This document shows, one piece after another, positions 7,893 to 16,894 of a stretch of 64,000 nt of DNA. Position 1 is the stretch's first letter. Each line of letters starts with the position of its first letter. Position numbers and translations under genes: made by a program. The notes beneath the pieces are model-generated. The model saw only the letters and a program-made list of their open reading frames with translations. It did not search any database and was not told where the DNA came from. The stretch covers positions 1 through 64,000 of the forward strand of contig CAWAEG010000001.1 in assembly GCA_963780895.1 (NCBI GenBank), written 5' to 3'. This DNA is from DASQFI01 sp963780895 (GTDB taxonomy: Bacteria > Acidobacteriota > Vicinamibacteria > Vicinamibacterales > SCN-69-37).

Positions 7893-9596
7893 ATGCACCC
7901 CATTGACTGGACGATCCTCCTGGCCTTCACGGCCTGGATCGTCTACGACGGCCTGAGACGGACGAAGGACAGCCACGAGATCGAGGGGTATTTCCTCGCG
8001 AAGCGATCGATCCCGTGGTGGGCGGCGGGACTGTCGGTGATGGCGACGCAGCTCAGCGCCATCACGATGATCGGCACGACCGGGCAGGGGTACACGGACG
8101 GTCTGCGTTTCATCCAGTTCTACTTCGCGCTGCCGGTCGCGATGGTCATCCTCTCGGTCACGCTCGTGCCGTTCTTCTACCGGTCGGGCGTCTACACCGC
8201 CTACGAGTATCTCGAGCGCCGGTTCGACGCGAAGACGCGCGGGTTCACCAGTCTGCTGTTCCTCCTGTCCCGGGGAATGTCATGTGGTGCGGTCGTCGCG
8301 GCGCCGGCGGTGGTGCTGTCACTGGTTCTCGGGCTGGATCTCACGGCGACGTCGCTGCTGATCACGCTGCCCGCGGTGGTGTACACGATGTTCGGCGGCG
8401 TGCAGGCTGTGACGTGGACCGACGTGAAGATCATGGTCTTGATCGTCGTCGGCCTGGTCGCAGTCGTCATCGCCGCGATCGTCGGCCTGCCGTCGGGCGT
8501 GAGCGTCGCCGACGGGTTCGGGATCGCGGCGGCGACAGGACGCCTGCGGACGTTCGACTTCTCGTGGGACCTCACCAATCCCTACACCTTCTGGTCCGGC
8601 ACGATTGCGGCGCTGTTCCTGTTCTGTTCGTACTTCGGGACCGATCAGAGCCAGGTACAGCGCTACCTGACGGCGCGATCGGTCGACGAAGCCAGGCATT
8701 CGCTTCTGATGAGCGCGTACTGGAAAATCCCTCTCCAGGTGCTGGTCCTCATCCTCGGTGTCCTGGTGTTCGTCTTTTATGTCTTCACTCCTCCACCGAT
8801 GCTGTTCACCGCCGTGCAGACGGAGCGCATGCAAACGGGACCGGGGGCCCCGGCGTATGCTGCCCTTCAGGCGGAGTTCGACGCCGCGTTCGAAACCAGA
8901 CGGGCCGCCGCCGCGGGCCTCGCGACGGCGCGCGGCTCAGCCGATCCGGCGCGCGTCGGCGCTGCGCAGACAGCCATGCGACAGAGCGATGCGGCGCTGC
9001 AAACCGTGCGCGCGAAGGCGGCAACACTCGTGCGAGAGACGAGTGGCGATCGGAGTTTCTCCGACGCCAATCACATCATTCCGACGTTCATCCTGACCCA
9101 GCTTCCGGTTGGTCTCATAGGCCTTCTGATCGTCGCCATCATCCTGGCGGCCACCGATACCATCGCCGGGGAATTGAACTCCCTTTCCACGGCGACGGTC
9201 ATTGATTTCTACAGGCGCTGGCTGCGGCCCGTCGCAACGGATTCCCACTATCTGACGGTCTCCAAGATCGCCACGGGCGTCTGGGGACTCTTCGCGTCCA
9301 TCGTGGCACTGTGGGCGGCGCGGCAGGGGTCGCTCATTGAGGTGGTCAACAGGTACGGGTCGTTCTTCTACGGCTCGATTCTGGGCGTCTTCATCCTGGC
9401 GATCGGATTTCCGCGTGCCACCGGCACGGGCGCGTTTGTGGGGCTGGTCGGCGGAATGAGCTCGGTGGCCTGGGTCGCGACGTTCACCAAGGTCGCGTTC
9501 CTGTGGCAGAACGTCGTCGGCGCCGTCGCCGTGGTGATCGTCGGAACGATCGTGAGCGAGATCGAGCGCGCCATTCGCCGGAGCTCGTCGAGATGA
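7893..9596 (+). CDS. Sodium:solute symporter family transporter
   Basis: A 567-residue polytopic protein of the SSS (LeuT-fold) family that should couple Na+ entry to solute uptake. Typical features are the early helix pair (WWAAGLSVMATQLSAITMIG), RSGVYTAYEYLERRFD, the central CSYFGTDQSQVQRYL and the late AATDTIAGELNSLSTATVIDFYRR. About residues 308-390 form a hydrophilic Ala/Arg/Gln-rich insertion, likely helical, between transmembrane segments; this makes it longer than minimal members. Substrate cannot be inferred. It sits between the 39-residue peptide and an ABC exporter, whose ATPase start overlaps its stop (ATGA). Confidence 0.9.
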   Translation: MHPIDWTILLAFTAWIVYDGLRRTKDSHEIEGYFLAKRSIPWWAAGLSVMATQLSAITMIGTTGQGYTDGLRFIQFYFALPVAMVILSVTLVPFFYRSGVYTAYEYLERRFDAKTRGFTSLLFLLSRGMSCGAVVAAPAVVLSLVLGLDLTATSLLITLPAVVYTMFGGVQAVTWTDVKIMVLIVVGLVAVVIAAIVGLPSGVSVADGFGIAAATGRLRTFDFSWDLTNPYTFWSGTIAALFLFCSYFGTDQSQVQRYLTARSVDEARHSLLMSAYWKIPLQVLVLILGVLVFVFYVFTPPPMLFTAVQTERMQTGPGAPAYAALQAEFDAAFETRRAAAAGLATARGSADPARVGAAQTAMRQSDAALQTVRAKAATLVRETSGDRSFSDANHIIPTFILTQLPVGLIGLLIVAIILAATDTIAGELNSLSTATVIDFYRRWLRPVATDSHYLTVSKIATGVWGLFASIVALWAARQGSLIEVVNRYGSFFYGSILGVFILAIGFPRATGTGAFVGLVGGMSSVAWVATFTKVAFLWQNVVGAVAVVIVGTIVSEIERAIRRSSSR

Positions 9597-10519
9597 TCAA
9601 CGTTGAGCACCTGCGGAAGCAGTACGGCGACGCCACGGCGGTCGATGACGTGACATTTGCCGCCGAGCCGGGACGCATCTTCGGTCTGCTCGGTCCGAAT
9701 GGCGCGGGCAAATCGACCACGATCGGGTGTATCTCCGGCCTGCTGAAGCCGACATCCGGACGGATCACCGTGCTCGGCCACGACGTCGTCACCGACAGCA
9801 TCGAGTCGCGGCGAGAGCTGGGCATCGTGCCTCAGGAGCTCGCGCTCTACGAGGAGCTGGGGGCCAGAGAGAACCTCGCGTATTGGGGCGCCGCGTACGG
9901 CATGAGCGGTGACGCCCTCAAGCGACGCGTGCTGGAGGTCCTGGAGACAATCGGTCTGGCGGACCGGGCGATCGAACCGGTCAAACGCTATAGCGGCGGG
10001 ATGAAGCGCCGGCTCAATTTCGGCTGCGGCATCGTCCATCGGCCGCGGGTGCTCCTGCTGGACGAGCCCACCGTGGGCGTCGATCCCCAGAGCCGCGTAC
10101 GCCTGCTCGATCTGGTGCGGCAACAGGCCGGGGGCGGCACGTGCGTGCTGTACACGACGCACTACATGGAAGAAGCTCAGGATCTCTGCGATCGTCTCGC
10201 CATCATCGACCACGGTAAGCTGCTCGTCATGGGCACGCTCGATGAGCTGCGGAACCTGATGGGCGAGCGCGATCTGGTCCGCCTGTCAGGCCGTTTCGAC
10301 CCGCAATCCGCTCGCCGCGCCCTCGAAGCGCTTGGGGCCGATGTCGTTTCGGCCGACGACGGTGCGCTGCGATTCACGATGGAGGGAGCGTCGAAAAAAC
10401 TGCCCGCGATCTTCGCGGCCGTGACGTCCTCCGGCGGTGACGTGCAGGAAACCTCTCTGACGCAGCCAAGCCTGGAGAGCGTGTTCATCAAGCTCACCGG
10501 GCGGGAACTGCGCGAGTAG
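9593..10519 (+). CDS. ABC-2 type exporter, ATP-binding subunit
   Basis: A 308-residue ATPase driving the two downstream permeases. It has Walker A GPNGAGKSTT, Q-loop PQELALYEE, signature YSGGMKRRL, Walker B VLLLDEPTVGVD and switch histidine YTTHYMEEAQ, followed by the regulatory C-terminal domain found in drug, Na+ or lipid exporters of the DrrA/NatA/CcmA kind. ATG 9593 overlaps the symporter stop and is much better than the longer upstream frame, which only reads symporter codons out of phase. Five genes from 7755 on are tightly spaced and may be one transcript. Confidence 0.92.
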   Translation: MINVEHLRKQYGDATAVDDVTFAAEPGRIFGLLGPNGAGKSTTIGCISGLLKPTSGRITVLGHDVVTDSIESRRELGIVPQELALYEELGARENLAYWGAAYGMSGDALKRRVLEVLETIGLADRAIEPVKRYSGGMKRRLNFGCGIVHRPRVLLLDEPTVGVDPQSRVRLLDLVRQQAGGGTCVLYTTHYMEEAQDLCDRLAIIDHGKLLVMGTLDELRNLMGERDLVRLSGRFDPQSARRALEALGADVVSADDGALRFTMEGASKKLPAIFAAVTSSGGDVQETSLTQPSLESVFIKLTGRELRE

Positions 10520-10523
10520 ACGC

Positions 10524-11759
10524 GTGGGATTTCTGGCCGCTTCGATCTGGAAGGATCTTCGCAGGCGCCTCGCGGATCCGGCGGCGCAGCTCGTCTGGAT
10601 CGGTCTGCCGATCGTCTTCGGCGGCCTGATGAGTTTCGTCGTCGACAACGGCGGTCCGGCGCCGAAAGCGCATGTGCTGGTGGTCGATGACGATCGCTCG
10701 CTGCTCAGCGGCCTGGTCAGCAGTGCCGGACGACAGGGGCAGCTCGGGGAGTTCCTGGAAATCGAGAACGTCACCGCGGAGGCTGGGCACGAAAAGATCC
10801 AGGCGGGCAGAGCCAGCGCCCTTCTCATCATCCCGAAAGGCTTTCAGGACGGGGTTCTCAGAGAACAGCCGACCGAGCTCACCCTGATCACGAACCCGGC
10901 GCAGCGGATTCTGCCGCGAATCATCGAAGATGGCCTGCGCATGGCGATCGAAGCCGCGTTTTATCTGCAGCGCATCTTCGGCGCATCGATTCGAGACATC
11001 CTTGCCGACAGTACCTCGACGACGGGGTTTCCGACGGACGACCGCGTCGCCGGCATCAGCCGGCGGATCAATCAGACGCTCCAGCAGCTCGAGGGCACGC
11101 TCGTGCCTCCGGCGATCACGGTCGAAACCCGGACCGAAACGAGCCCGACATCGAATTTCCAGTTCGGGCCGATGTTCATGCCGGGCCTGCTCTTCATGTC
11201 CCTGCTGTTGGTGTCGCAGTCAATCAGCGCGGATATCTGGATCGAAAAAGAGAAAGGCACACTCCGGCGCGCGATCAGCACGCCGCGTCCGCTGTTCGTC
11301 CTCCTTGCCGGCAAGGTCGCCAGCGCCGCAGCGCTGATGGTGCTCGTGGCCATCGTCGCGGTCGCCATCGGCGTCATCGCATTCGACGTCGCCCTCACAC
11401 GCGTGCCAGGAGCCATCGTGTGGGCAGCGTTCGCCGGTACCGCGCTGGTCTGCTACTTCCTGTTTCTCCAGATGCTCGGCAGCACGCAGCGGGGCGCGAA
11501 CATGCTGACGACGATGGTCGTGTTTCCCGCGATGATGATCGGCGGCGCGTTCTTCCCGTTCGAGATCATGCCGTCAGGGATGGCCGCGATCGGCCGCGCC
11601 CTGCCCAACGGCATGGCGGTCACGCAAACCAAGGCGCTCATGTTCGGCCAGCCTGAGCCGGGCGCGCTCCTCGTCGGGGTGCTCGTGATTGGCGGCCTCG
11701 CGATCGCCGCGTTTCTCGGATCCATCCGCCGACTGCGCGGGCGCTTCCTGACTTCCTGA
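10524..11759 (+). CDS. ABC-2 type exporter, permease subunit 1
   Basis: A 411-residue permease starting at GTG four bases after the ATPase. It has one N-terminal helix (IGLPIVFGGLMSFVVDNG), a ~190-residue extracytoplasmic domain (from VVDDDRSLLSG to the TSPTSNFQFGPMF segment), and a five- to six-helix C-terminal bundle (FMPGLLFMSLLLVSQSIS, LMVLVAIVAVAIGVIAF). This is the ABC2_membrane_3 (YhgE/LinL-like) layout. EKEKGTLRRAISTPRP is the typical coupling region. It should form a heterodimer with the next gene product. Confidence 0.88.
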   Translation: MGFLAASIWKDLRRRLADPAAQLVWIGLPIVFGGLMSFVVDNGGPAPKAHVLVVDDDRSLLSGLVSSAGRQGQLGEFLEIENVTAEAGHEKIQAGRASALLIIPKGFQDGVLREQPTELTLITNPAQRILPRIIEDGLRMAIEAAFYLQRIFGASIRDILADSTSTTGFPTDDRVAGISRRINQTLQQLEGTLVPPAITVETRTETSPTSNFQFGPMFMPGLLFMSLLLVSQSISADIWIEKEKGTLRRAISTPRPLFVLLAGKVASAAALMVLVAIVAVAIGVIAFDVALTRVPGAIVWAAFAGTALVCYFLFLQMLGSTQRGANMLTTMVVFPAMMIGGAFFPFEIMPSGMAAIGRALPNGMAVTQTKALMFGQPEPGALLVGVLVIGGLAIAAFLGSIRRLRGRFLTS

Positions 11760-12943
11760 TGCTGCGCCCCATTCGACTCCGCTCATGGCAGGCGGCCTGG
11801 TTCATCGCGCGCAAGGACGTCGCCCACATGTTGCGCGCGCGGGAGACGCTGCTCTGGCTCTTCGTGATGCCGATTCTGTTTTTCTACTTCATCGGCACAG
11901 TGACCGGCGGATTCGACGGGCCGTCTGGTGATCGGAAAGACCCGCTGGCCGTGCGCGGCGCCGACGGCGCCGGCTTCCTCGCCGACGAGCTCCTCCGGCG
12001 TCTCGAGGCCCAGAACTTCGAAATCCGCCGGCCGACATCCGACGAAGCGTTTCGCGCGGAAAGCCGACGGCTGATCATCCCGGTACCCGGGCAGGGATCC
12101 GGAAGCTTCACGGACGCCGTGCTGGCAGGCCAGCCTCAGGTGCTGACGTTCGAGCGCCGGGACGACTCGCCGACTGGCAATCTCGATCAGATCCGGATTG
12201 CCAGAGCGGCGTACGAAGTGCTCGGGGACCTGGCGGCCGTGAAGGTCGCCGGCCACGACCCGACGCCGCAGGTATTCGCCGACCTCCGCGCGATGCCTCG
12301 CGCCTTGACGCTCACCGTCAAGCCCGCCGGCCGCAGGCTGGACCCGCCCTCGGGGTTCTCACAGGCCATCCCGGGCACCATGGTGATGTTCACGATGCTG
12401 GTGCTCCTCACGAGCGGTGCGATCACGCTCGTCATCGAGCGCGAGCAGGGGTTGCTGCGACGACTGGCGTCGGCGCCGATTTCCGCGGGCTCGCTGGTCG
12501 CCGGCAAGTGGATGGGCCGCATGGCGCTCGGGCTTGTCCAGCTCGCGTTCGCGATGATCGCCGGCCGCGTGCTCTTCGGCATGGATTGGGGCCGATCGCT
12601 TCCGATGGTCGTGCTCGTGCTCATTGGCTGGGCGGCGTTTGCCGCGTCGTCGGCGGTCCTGCTCAGCAGTCTCACGCGCACGGCGGCACAGACCAGTGGC
12701 GTGGGCGTGCTGGTAACCATGGTTCTCGCGGCGCTCGGCGGGTGCTGGTGGCCGATCGAGATCACACCAGCCTGGATGCAGACGCTCGCACGCCTCCTGC
12801 CGACCGGCTGGGCGATGGACGCGATGCACAAGCTGATCAATTTCGGCGATCCGGCGGTCACGGCGGTACCGCACGTGGCGACGATGGCGATCGGGGCGCT
12901 GGTGGTGGGGTGGCTGGGGACGCGGTGGTTCAGGTATCAGTGA
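11759..12943 (+). CDS. ABC-2 type exporter, permease subunit 2
   Basis: A 394-residue permease with the same topology as its upstream neighbour: an N-terminal helix (WLFVMPILFFYFIGTVTGG), a large extracytoplasmic domain, then a helix bundle with VIEREQGLLRRLASAPISAG. Its ATG shares one base with the previous stop (TGATG), so translation is coupled. Its own TGA (12941-12943) is the first triplet of family-A repeat A2. With the ATPase and permease 1 it makes a complete exporter whose cargo is unknown. Confidence 0.88.
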   Translation: MLRPIRLRSWQAAWFIARKDVAHMLRARETLLWLFVMPILFFYFIGTVTGGFDGPSGDRKDPLAVRGADGAGFLADELLRRLEAQNFEIRRPTSDEAFRAESRRLIIPVPGQGSGSFTDAVLAGQPQVLTFERRDDSPTGNLDQIRIARAAYEVLGDLAAVKVAGHDPTPQVFADLRAMPRALTLTVKPAGRRLDPPSGFSQAIPGTMVMFTMLVLLTSGAITLVIEREQGLLRRLASAPISAGSLVAGKWMGRMALGLVQLAFAMIAGRVLFGMDWGRSLPMVVLVLIGWAAFAASSAVLLSSLTRTAAQTSGVGVLVTMVLAALGGCWWPIEITPAWMQTLARLLPTGWAMDAMHKLINFGDPAVTAVPHVATMAIGALVVGWLGTRWFRYQ

Positions 12944-13006
12944 AATGACCTCGGAGGCCATTTCCGCGGAAAACCGCGGCAGGAAATGACCTCCGAGGTC
13001 ATTTCA
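12941..13006. repeat. Family-A palindromic repeat A2 between convergent genes
   Basis: The 66-bp element begins TGAAATGACCTCGGAGG and ends CCTCCGAGGTCATTTCA, with an internal CCGCGG-AAAA-CCGCGG hairpin. The outermost TGA on each strand is the stop codon of the permease (plus) and of the kinase (minus). It may serve as a bidirectional terminator. Confidence 0.85.
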
Positions 13007-15625
13007 CCGCACGATGTCGATCATCCCGATGTCAGCCTCGTACGACTCGAGCCCCTCGACGACGATGCGCCGGCCGTCGCGATGGATGTCGAACCGGGCG
13101 GTCCAATTGCCGTCTATGGGCCGCCGAATGAGCGCCAGCTCCTTCAACGCGATCGTCTGCTGGCCTGAGGGCGAAATCCGCCGCAGGATGCCCTTGAGGT
13201 CTGGCCGTCCCTCCACAATCAACAAGTCACCGCTTCGGGCCCACGCAAACCACACGACCCAGCCTTCGAAGGCCTGCCGTCTCTTCCCGCCCAACTCTGA
13301 CACCCAAAGCCCCGGTTTGACGGCGCCGTCCGGCGCCCCGCGCACGGCAAACGCAAACGATCGGCCATCGGGGGACCACAATGGATCTCCCGGGAGATCC
13401 GCCACACTCTCCCGGCGATTTGTCCGCGGATCGAACAGCTCGCCCGTGGTTTCCGACGTTCGATAGAGAATCCGTCCATCGGGATCGATGTCCCCCCAGC
13501 CCCAGTACGGAAACCACGGCTTCACCGGCAGAATCTGCGGCGCTCCCCCAGCCAGAGCGACACGGCGCAGGTCGGCTGACGCGTCCTCGAAACCAACACG
13601 ACTGTAGAAGAGCAGGTCCTGGCCATCCGGCGACCAGCGCGGGTAGATGTTCGTTCGCTGGTCGTCTTCCACCAGTTGGGTGGCGTTGCCGCCGTCGGTG
13701 TCCATCACCCAGATGCCTTCGCGCTCTGCGCCGCTGCGATTCGTAAAGTACGCAATCCGTTGACCGTCCGGCGAGTACCGCGGCGCGGTCTCGCTGCGCG
13801 CCAGGTCCTTCGTCAACCACTTTCGCTGTCCCAGGGTGCCGGGCTCGAGGCTGATCTCCGCCAGGTTGGTGTTCGCGCGATAGCTGGAGAAAATCAGGCG
13901 TTTGCCGTCGCGGGAAAAGTCGATCTCGACGTCATCTCCCTGGCCCGCCGTCACCTGCACGGCCTCCGATGTGGCCAGGTTCAGCCGCCAGATGTTGATC
14001 GTCCCGCCCCGGCTCGACGAGAAGTACAGAAACCGGTCATCCGGAGACCACACCGGCGACAGGGCTAGCGCGTCGTCGTCCGTCAGGGCACGCACAACGC
14101 GTGTGTCCACATCGACGAGCGCAAGCTCGCTGCGCGGGCCGAGCCTTCGCCGAACGAAGGCGATCGACTTGCCGCTACGCGACAACACGGGCTGGGAGTG
14201 CAGTAGCGGAGGCGGTTCGGGCTGAGTGATCTGTCTGGGATTGGCGCCGTCGGCGTCGCTCATCCAGATGAAGTTGGCGGCGCTGTAGACGATGTGGCGG
14301 CCGTCGGCCGACCAGGCCGGAGTGGACGCATTCGCGATGAGCCGGCGCGAAGTACCTGGAAATTTGGATGTGAGCCAGATGTCCTGCTGCCCGGTCTCGT
14401 TCAGACGGGAAAACAGCAACTTCTCGCCGTCTGGCGACCAGCGGGGTTGGACCTCCACATTCGAGTCGTTGGTCAGCCGAACCAGACCACCGCCGGTGAC
14501 TAGGCCGACATAAATGTCCCATTGGCCATCCCGGTTCGAGACGAATGCCACCTCGCGGCCCTCTGGCGAGAGCGACGGCTGCCCCTCGACGCCGGCGAAA
14601 TTCGTGACGAGGCTGAAGCGCATCGGGGACGGTGTCTCGCGGCTCGCCGTCAACCAGGGAAAGATGATCGCGGCCGCTGCGATCACCATGGCGAGCGCCG
14701 CCACCGCCCACGCGATCACGGCGGTGCCTCGTCGTGCCGCGCCGACGGTGACGACCGGCGCATCGGCGGGCTCTGTCGCCGCATCCTCCAGTTCCAGCCT
14801 CGCGTCGCCGATATCGCGCAACCGCCGAGCCGGATCCTTCTGCAGGCACCGCCGCAACAGATCACGAATCCGGCGGGGTGTCTGCGGGGGAAGCGTCTTC
14901 CAGTCGGGATCCCGCCCGACGACGGCGGCGAGCACGTCGGCAAAGGCAGTGCCCGGGAACGGCTTGCGGCCCGTCAGCATCTCGAACAACACACCCCCGA
15001 ACGCCCAGATGTCGGTCCGCCTGTCCACAGCCTGACCTCGCGCCTGCTCGGGACTCATGTAGGCCGCGGTGCCGAGAATGGCGCCCGCTTCAGTGGGCGA
15101 GGCCGTGACGGTCGGCGAGACGTCGGGGTCACCCGAAAGCACTGGCGACATCGCTTTGGCGAGTCCGAAATCGACGAGCTTGACCTGCCGGTCAGGAGTG
15201 AGCCTGATGTTGGACGGCTTCAAGTCGCGATGGACGATGCCCTGCGTGTGGGCGGCGTCGAGGCCGGCGGCGATTTGCTGCGCCAGCGCAATGGCTTCGC
15301 CGAGCGGAATCGGACCGCGCGCAATCAGATCGGCGAGCGTTTCGCCCTCGATGAACGGCATCACGAGAAAGTGGACGCCGTCCTCTGCGCCGACGTCGTA
15401 CAGTGGACAGATGTTCAGATGCTCGACGGCCGCAATCGCGCGCGCTTCGCGTTCGAAGCGCTGAACAAGGCCGGGCGAGGCGGCGATGTGCGCGGGAAGA
15501 ACCTTGATGGCGACCGTGCGATCGAGACGCGTGTCGCGCGCCCGATAGACTTCGCCCATAGCCCCTGCTCCGGCCAGGGCCTCGATCTGATACGGGCCGA
15601 GCAACGACCCCTGAACGAGTGTCAT
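13004..15625 (-). CDS. Receptor-like Ser/Thr kinase with TolB/PD40 propeller
   Basis: An 873-residue Hanks-type kinase. The N-terminal cytoplasmic catalytic domain has GAGAMGEVYRARD (P-loop), VAIKVLP (Lys), HRDLKPSNI (catalytic loop), DFGLAKAM and YMSPEQARGQ. One transmembrane helix follows (AWAVAALAMVIAAAAIIFPWL). The C-terminal extracytoplasmic half repeats PD40/WD40-like blades (SLSPEGREVAFVSNRDG, RWSPDGEKLLF, VWSPDDRFLYFSS, RYSPDGQRIAYFTNRSG). It probably senses an external ligand and phosphorylates cytoplasmic targets. The start lies in a normal leader with no alternative, and the stop lies inside repeat A2. The architecture is typical of Acidobacteriota. Confidence 0.93.
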   Translation of the reverse strand: MTLVQGSLLGPYQIEALAGAGAMGEVYRARDTRLDRTVAIKVLPAHIAASPGLVQRFEREARAIAAVEHLNICPLYDVGAEDGVHFLVMPFIEGETLADLIARGPIPLGEAIALAQQIAAGLDAAHTQGIVHRDLKPSNIRLTPDRQVKLVDFGLAKAMSPVLSGDPDVSPTVTASPTEAGAILGTAAYMSPEQARGQAVDRRTDIWAFGGVLFEMLTGRKPFPGTAFADVLAAVVGRDPDWKTLPPQTPRRIRDLLRRCLQKDPARRLRDIGDARLELEDAATEPADAPVVTVGAARRGTAVIAWAVAALAMVIAAAAIIFPWLTASRETPSPMRFSLVTNFAGVEGQPSLSPEGREVAFVSNRDGQWDIYVGLVTGGGLVRLTNDSNVEVQPRWSPDGEKLLFSRLNETGQQDIWLTSKFPGTSRRLIANASTPAWSADGRHIVYSAANFIWMSDADGANPRQITQPEPPPLLHSQPVLSRSGKSIAFVRRRLGPRSELALVDVDTRVVRALTDDDALALSPVWSPDDRFLYFSSSRGGTINIWRLNLATSEAVQVTAGQGDDVEIDFSRDGKRLIFSSYRANTNLAEISLEPGTLGQRKWLTKDLARSETAPRYSPDGQRIAYFTNRSGAEREGIWVMDTDGGNATQLVEDDQRTNIYPRWSPDGQDLLFYSRVGFEDASADLRRVALAGGAPQILPVKPWFPYWGWGDIDPDGRILYRTSETTGELFDPRTNRRESVADLPGDPLWSPDGRSFAFAVRGAPDGAVKPGLWVSELGGKRRQAFEGWVVWFAWARSGDLLIVEGRPDLKGILRRISPSGQQTIALKELALIRRPIDGNWTARFDIHRDGRRIVVEGLESYEADIGMIDIVR

Positions 15626-15806
15626 GTAACGGTCGGCTGGGAAACCCGCGGGTATCGTAAGCCGAAGAAGACCGCCCTGTCGTTTTCAACCTTCCGGTGT
15701 CGCAAAAACGATACTTGGGTTCCTCGGCCGAACGGCTTTGCTGGTACATTGGGTGGTTGTGGTGGCCCGCGGGGCCGCTGGACGACACGCAACAAGGAGA
15801 TCTGGA

Positions 15807-16067
15807 GTGGCCAAGTCCGCAAGCCGAAAGGCGCCGGGAGCGGCGCGCAAAGTTTCGACCAGGAGAGTCAAAGGCAAGACAGCCGAGGTCCCCGGACCTG
15901 CCGTCGCCGAGCTCGACGCGCCGGCGCCAGCCGACGCTGATCGAGGTCCGAGCGAAGAAGACGTCCGCGTTCGGGCCTACTTCCGCTATCTCGAGCGTGG
16001 CAGCACGCATGGCGCCAGCTTCGACGACTGGGCGGAAGCCAAGAAAGACCTGAAACAGAAGCGCTAA
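15807..16067 (+). CDS. DUF2934-like small protein
   Basis: The GTG start at 15807 has a good AAGGAG eight bases upstream. The resulting 86-residue protein has a basic Ala/Lys/Arg-rich N-terminus and a C-terminal EEDVRVRAYFRYLERGSTHG plus SFDDWAEAKKDL. That matches the DUF2934 pattern (RAYELW...G...DW..AE.EL). The role of the family is unknown. Its TAA overlaps the stop codon of the convergent CGNR gene. The longer frame from 15738 lacks a ribosome-binding site. Confidence 0.72.
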   Translation: MAKSASRKAPGAARKVSTRRVKGKTAEVPGPAVAELDAPAPADADRGPSEEDVRVRAYFRYLERGSTHGASFDDWAEAKKDLKQKR

Positions 16068-16759
16068 GAACCTCCGGAGTCTGCAGGATCCCCAGCGTTT
16101 GGCCCGGCCTGTGAGCCTTTTCGTCTTTGAGCCTTTGAGCCTCGCGGGGCGTGAGCTCTCTCATAGAACCGCCGTGCCTTGTCGCGGTTCCCGCAGGTCT
16201 TCATGCTGCACCAGCGCCGGCGCCGCGTCGGACTCTGGTCGATGAACAGCCAGCTGCACCGGTCCGAGGCGCATTCGCGGACGCGCGCGCGCTGTGGCGA
16301 GACCAGAAGATCGGCGGCCGCGCGAACCACCGGCCATAGCACGCGATCGATGGACGAAGCGTCTCCGGCCCAGGTCCAACTGAATTCCGGGCCACGCGAC
16401 TCGATGCGTGCGTGGCCCATCACGCCGGAGAGCACCTCGTTGAACGCCGCGAGATCCGGACGGGCGGGCGCCGCACAACCAGCCTGTGCGTGGAACATGC
16501 GGTAGAGATTCTCCCGCAGCCCGATCGCGCGACCGAACGCGCGCGCCATCGCGTCGCCTCGCGTCTGCCCGTCCGATCGCAGCGATGCCGCGGCGCGTTT
16601 GGACACCACTCCCGCCTGCTCGGCCCATGCCACGAGATCCCGCCAGCTTCTCAGGTACTCCTCGTTGCCGCGCGGCCGGTCCCCCAGCGTGTTGACGAAG
16701 TCCAGGCTGAGGTCGCCGCCCGAGAAGTCGAACTGGTACACCGAAGCTGTGGCTGACAT
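16064..16759 (-). CDS. CGNR zinc-finger transcriptional regulator
   Basis: A 231-residue protein with an N-terminal ABATE-like sensing domain (FSGGDLSLDFVNTLGDRPRG) and a C-terminal CGNR zinc finger: CASDRCSWLFIDQS, RRRRWCSMKTCGNRDKARRF, with four cysteines and the CGNR tetrad. Such proteins are putative DNA-binding regulators. It is divergent from the DinB/PP2C operon, across a region with inverted repeats that are candidate operators. The last ~28 residues (GSKAQRRKGSQAG...) are translated from an AGGCTCAA-type repeat and probably are not part of the fold. It shares overlapping stop codons with the DUF2934 gene. Confidence 0.85.
   Translation of the reverse strand: MSATASVYQFDFSGGDLSLDFVNTLGDRPRGNEEYLRSWRDLVAWAEQAGVVSKRAAASLRSDGQTRGDAMARAFGRAIGLRENLYRMFHAQAGCAAPARPDLAAFNEVLSGVMGHARIESRGPEFSWTWAGDASSIDRVLWPVVRAAADLLVSPQRARVRECASDRCSWLFIDQSPTRRRRWCSMKTCGNRDKARRFYERAHAPRGSKAQRRKGSQAGPNAGDPADSGGS
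16111..16145. repeat. Degenerate TTTGAGCC short repeat (G1)
   Basis: GTGAGCC-TTTTCGTC-TTTGAGCC-TTTGAGCC is a short degenerate tandem. It is translated on the minus strand as the KAQRRKG tail of the CGNR protein. Related strings occur at 38211-38222, 50155-50177 and 58521-58594. Confidence 0.6.
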
Positions 16760-16817
16760 GCTCTTTAGGCCTGAAATGGCCCGGATTCCTGAAGTCAGTA
16801 TAACCGATAGCTAGCCC

Positions 16818-16880
16818 TTGACAGGTTATAGATGACGATCCATCATCTAACCAGCTAGTACGGTTATAACGGTTATAACC
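16818..16880. promoter_or_regulatory. Candidate promoter/operator region between CGNR and DinB genes
   Basis: TTGACA (16818-16823) resembles a -35 box reading toward the DinB gene. Directly after it, GGTTATAGATGA and TCATCTAACC form an imperfect inverted repeat (16824-16852). Then CGGTTATAAC and GGTTATAACC lie in tandem (16861-16880), the second being a 10-base palindrome; a related GTATAACCG lies at 16799-16807. AAGGAG (16882-16887) is the ribosome-binding site. The dense symmetry suggests an operator, plausibly for the divergent CGNR regulator. No strong -10 is evident. Confidence 0.55.
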
Positions 16881-16894
16881 GAAGGAGCTCGGAT

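Noticed and set aside
9503..9592. Upstream extension of the ABC ATPase frame
   Set aside because: These codons overlap the symporter gene out of frame and give an Arg-rich peptide; the ATG at 9593 overlapping the symporter stop is the natural start.
12941..13006. Classical rho-independent terminator
   Set aside because: The element has hairpins (including CCGCGG-AAAA-CCGCGG) but no T-tract on either strand; it is better described as a repeat-family member, with terminator function only possible.
14522..15940. 472-codon plus-strand frame opposite the kinase-TolB gene
   Set aside because: It is a long open frame typical of high-GC antisense strands; its translation is Arg/Ala/Gly-rich with no domain, while the minus strand encodes a complete kinase.
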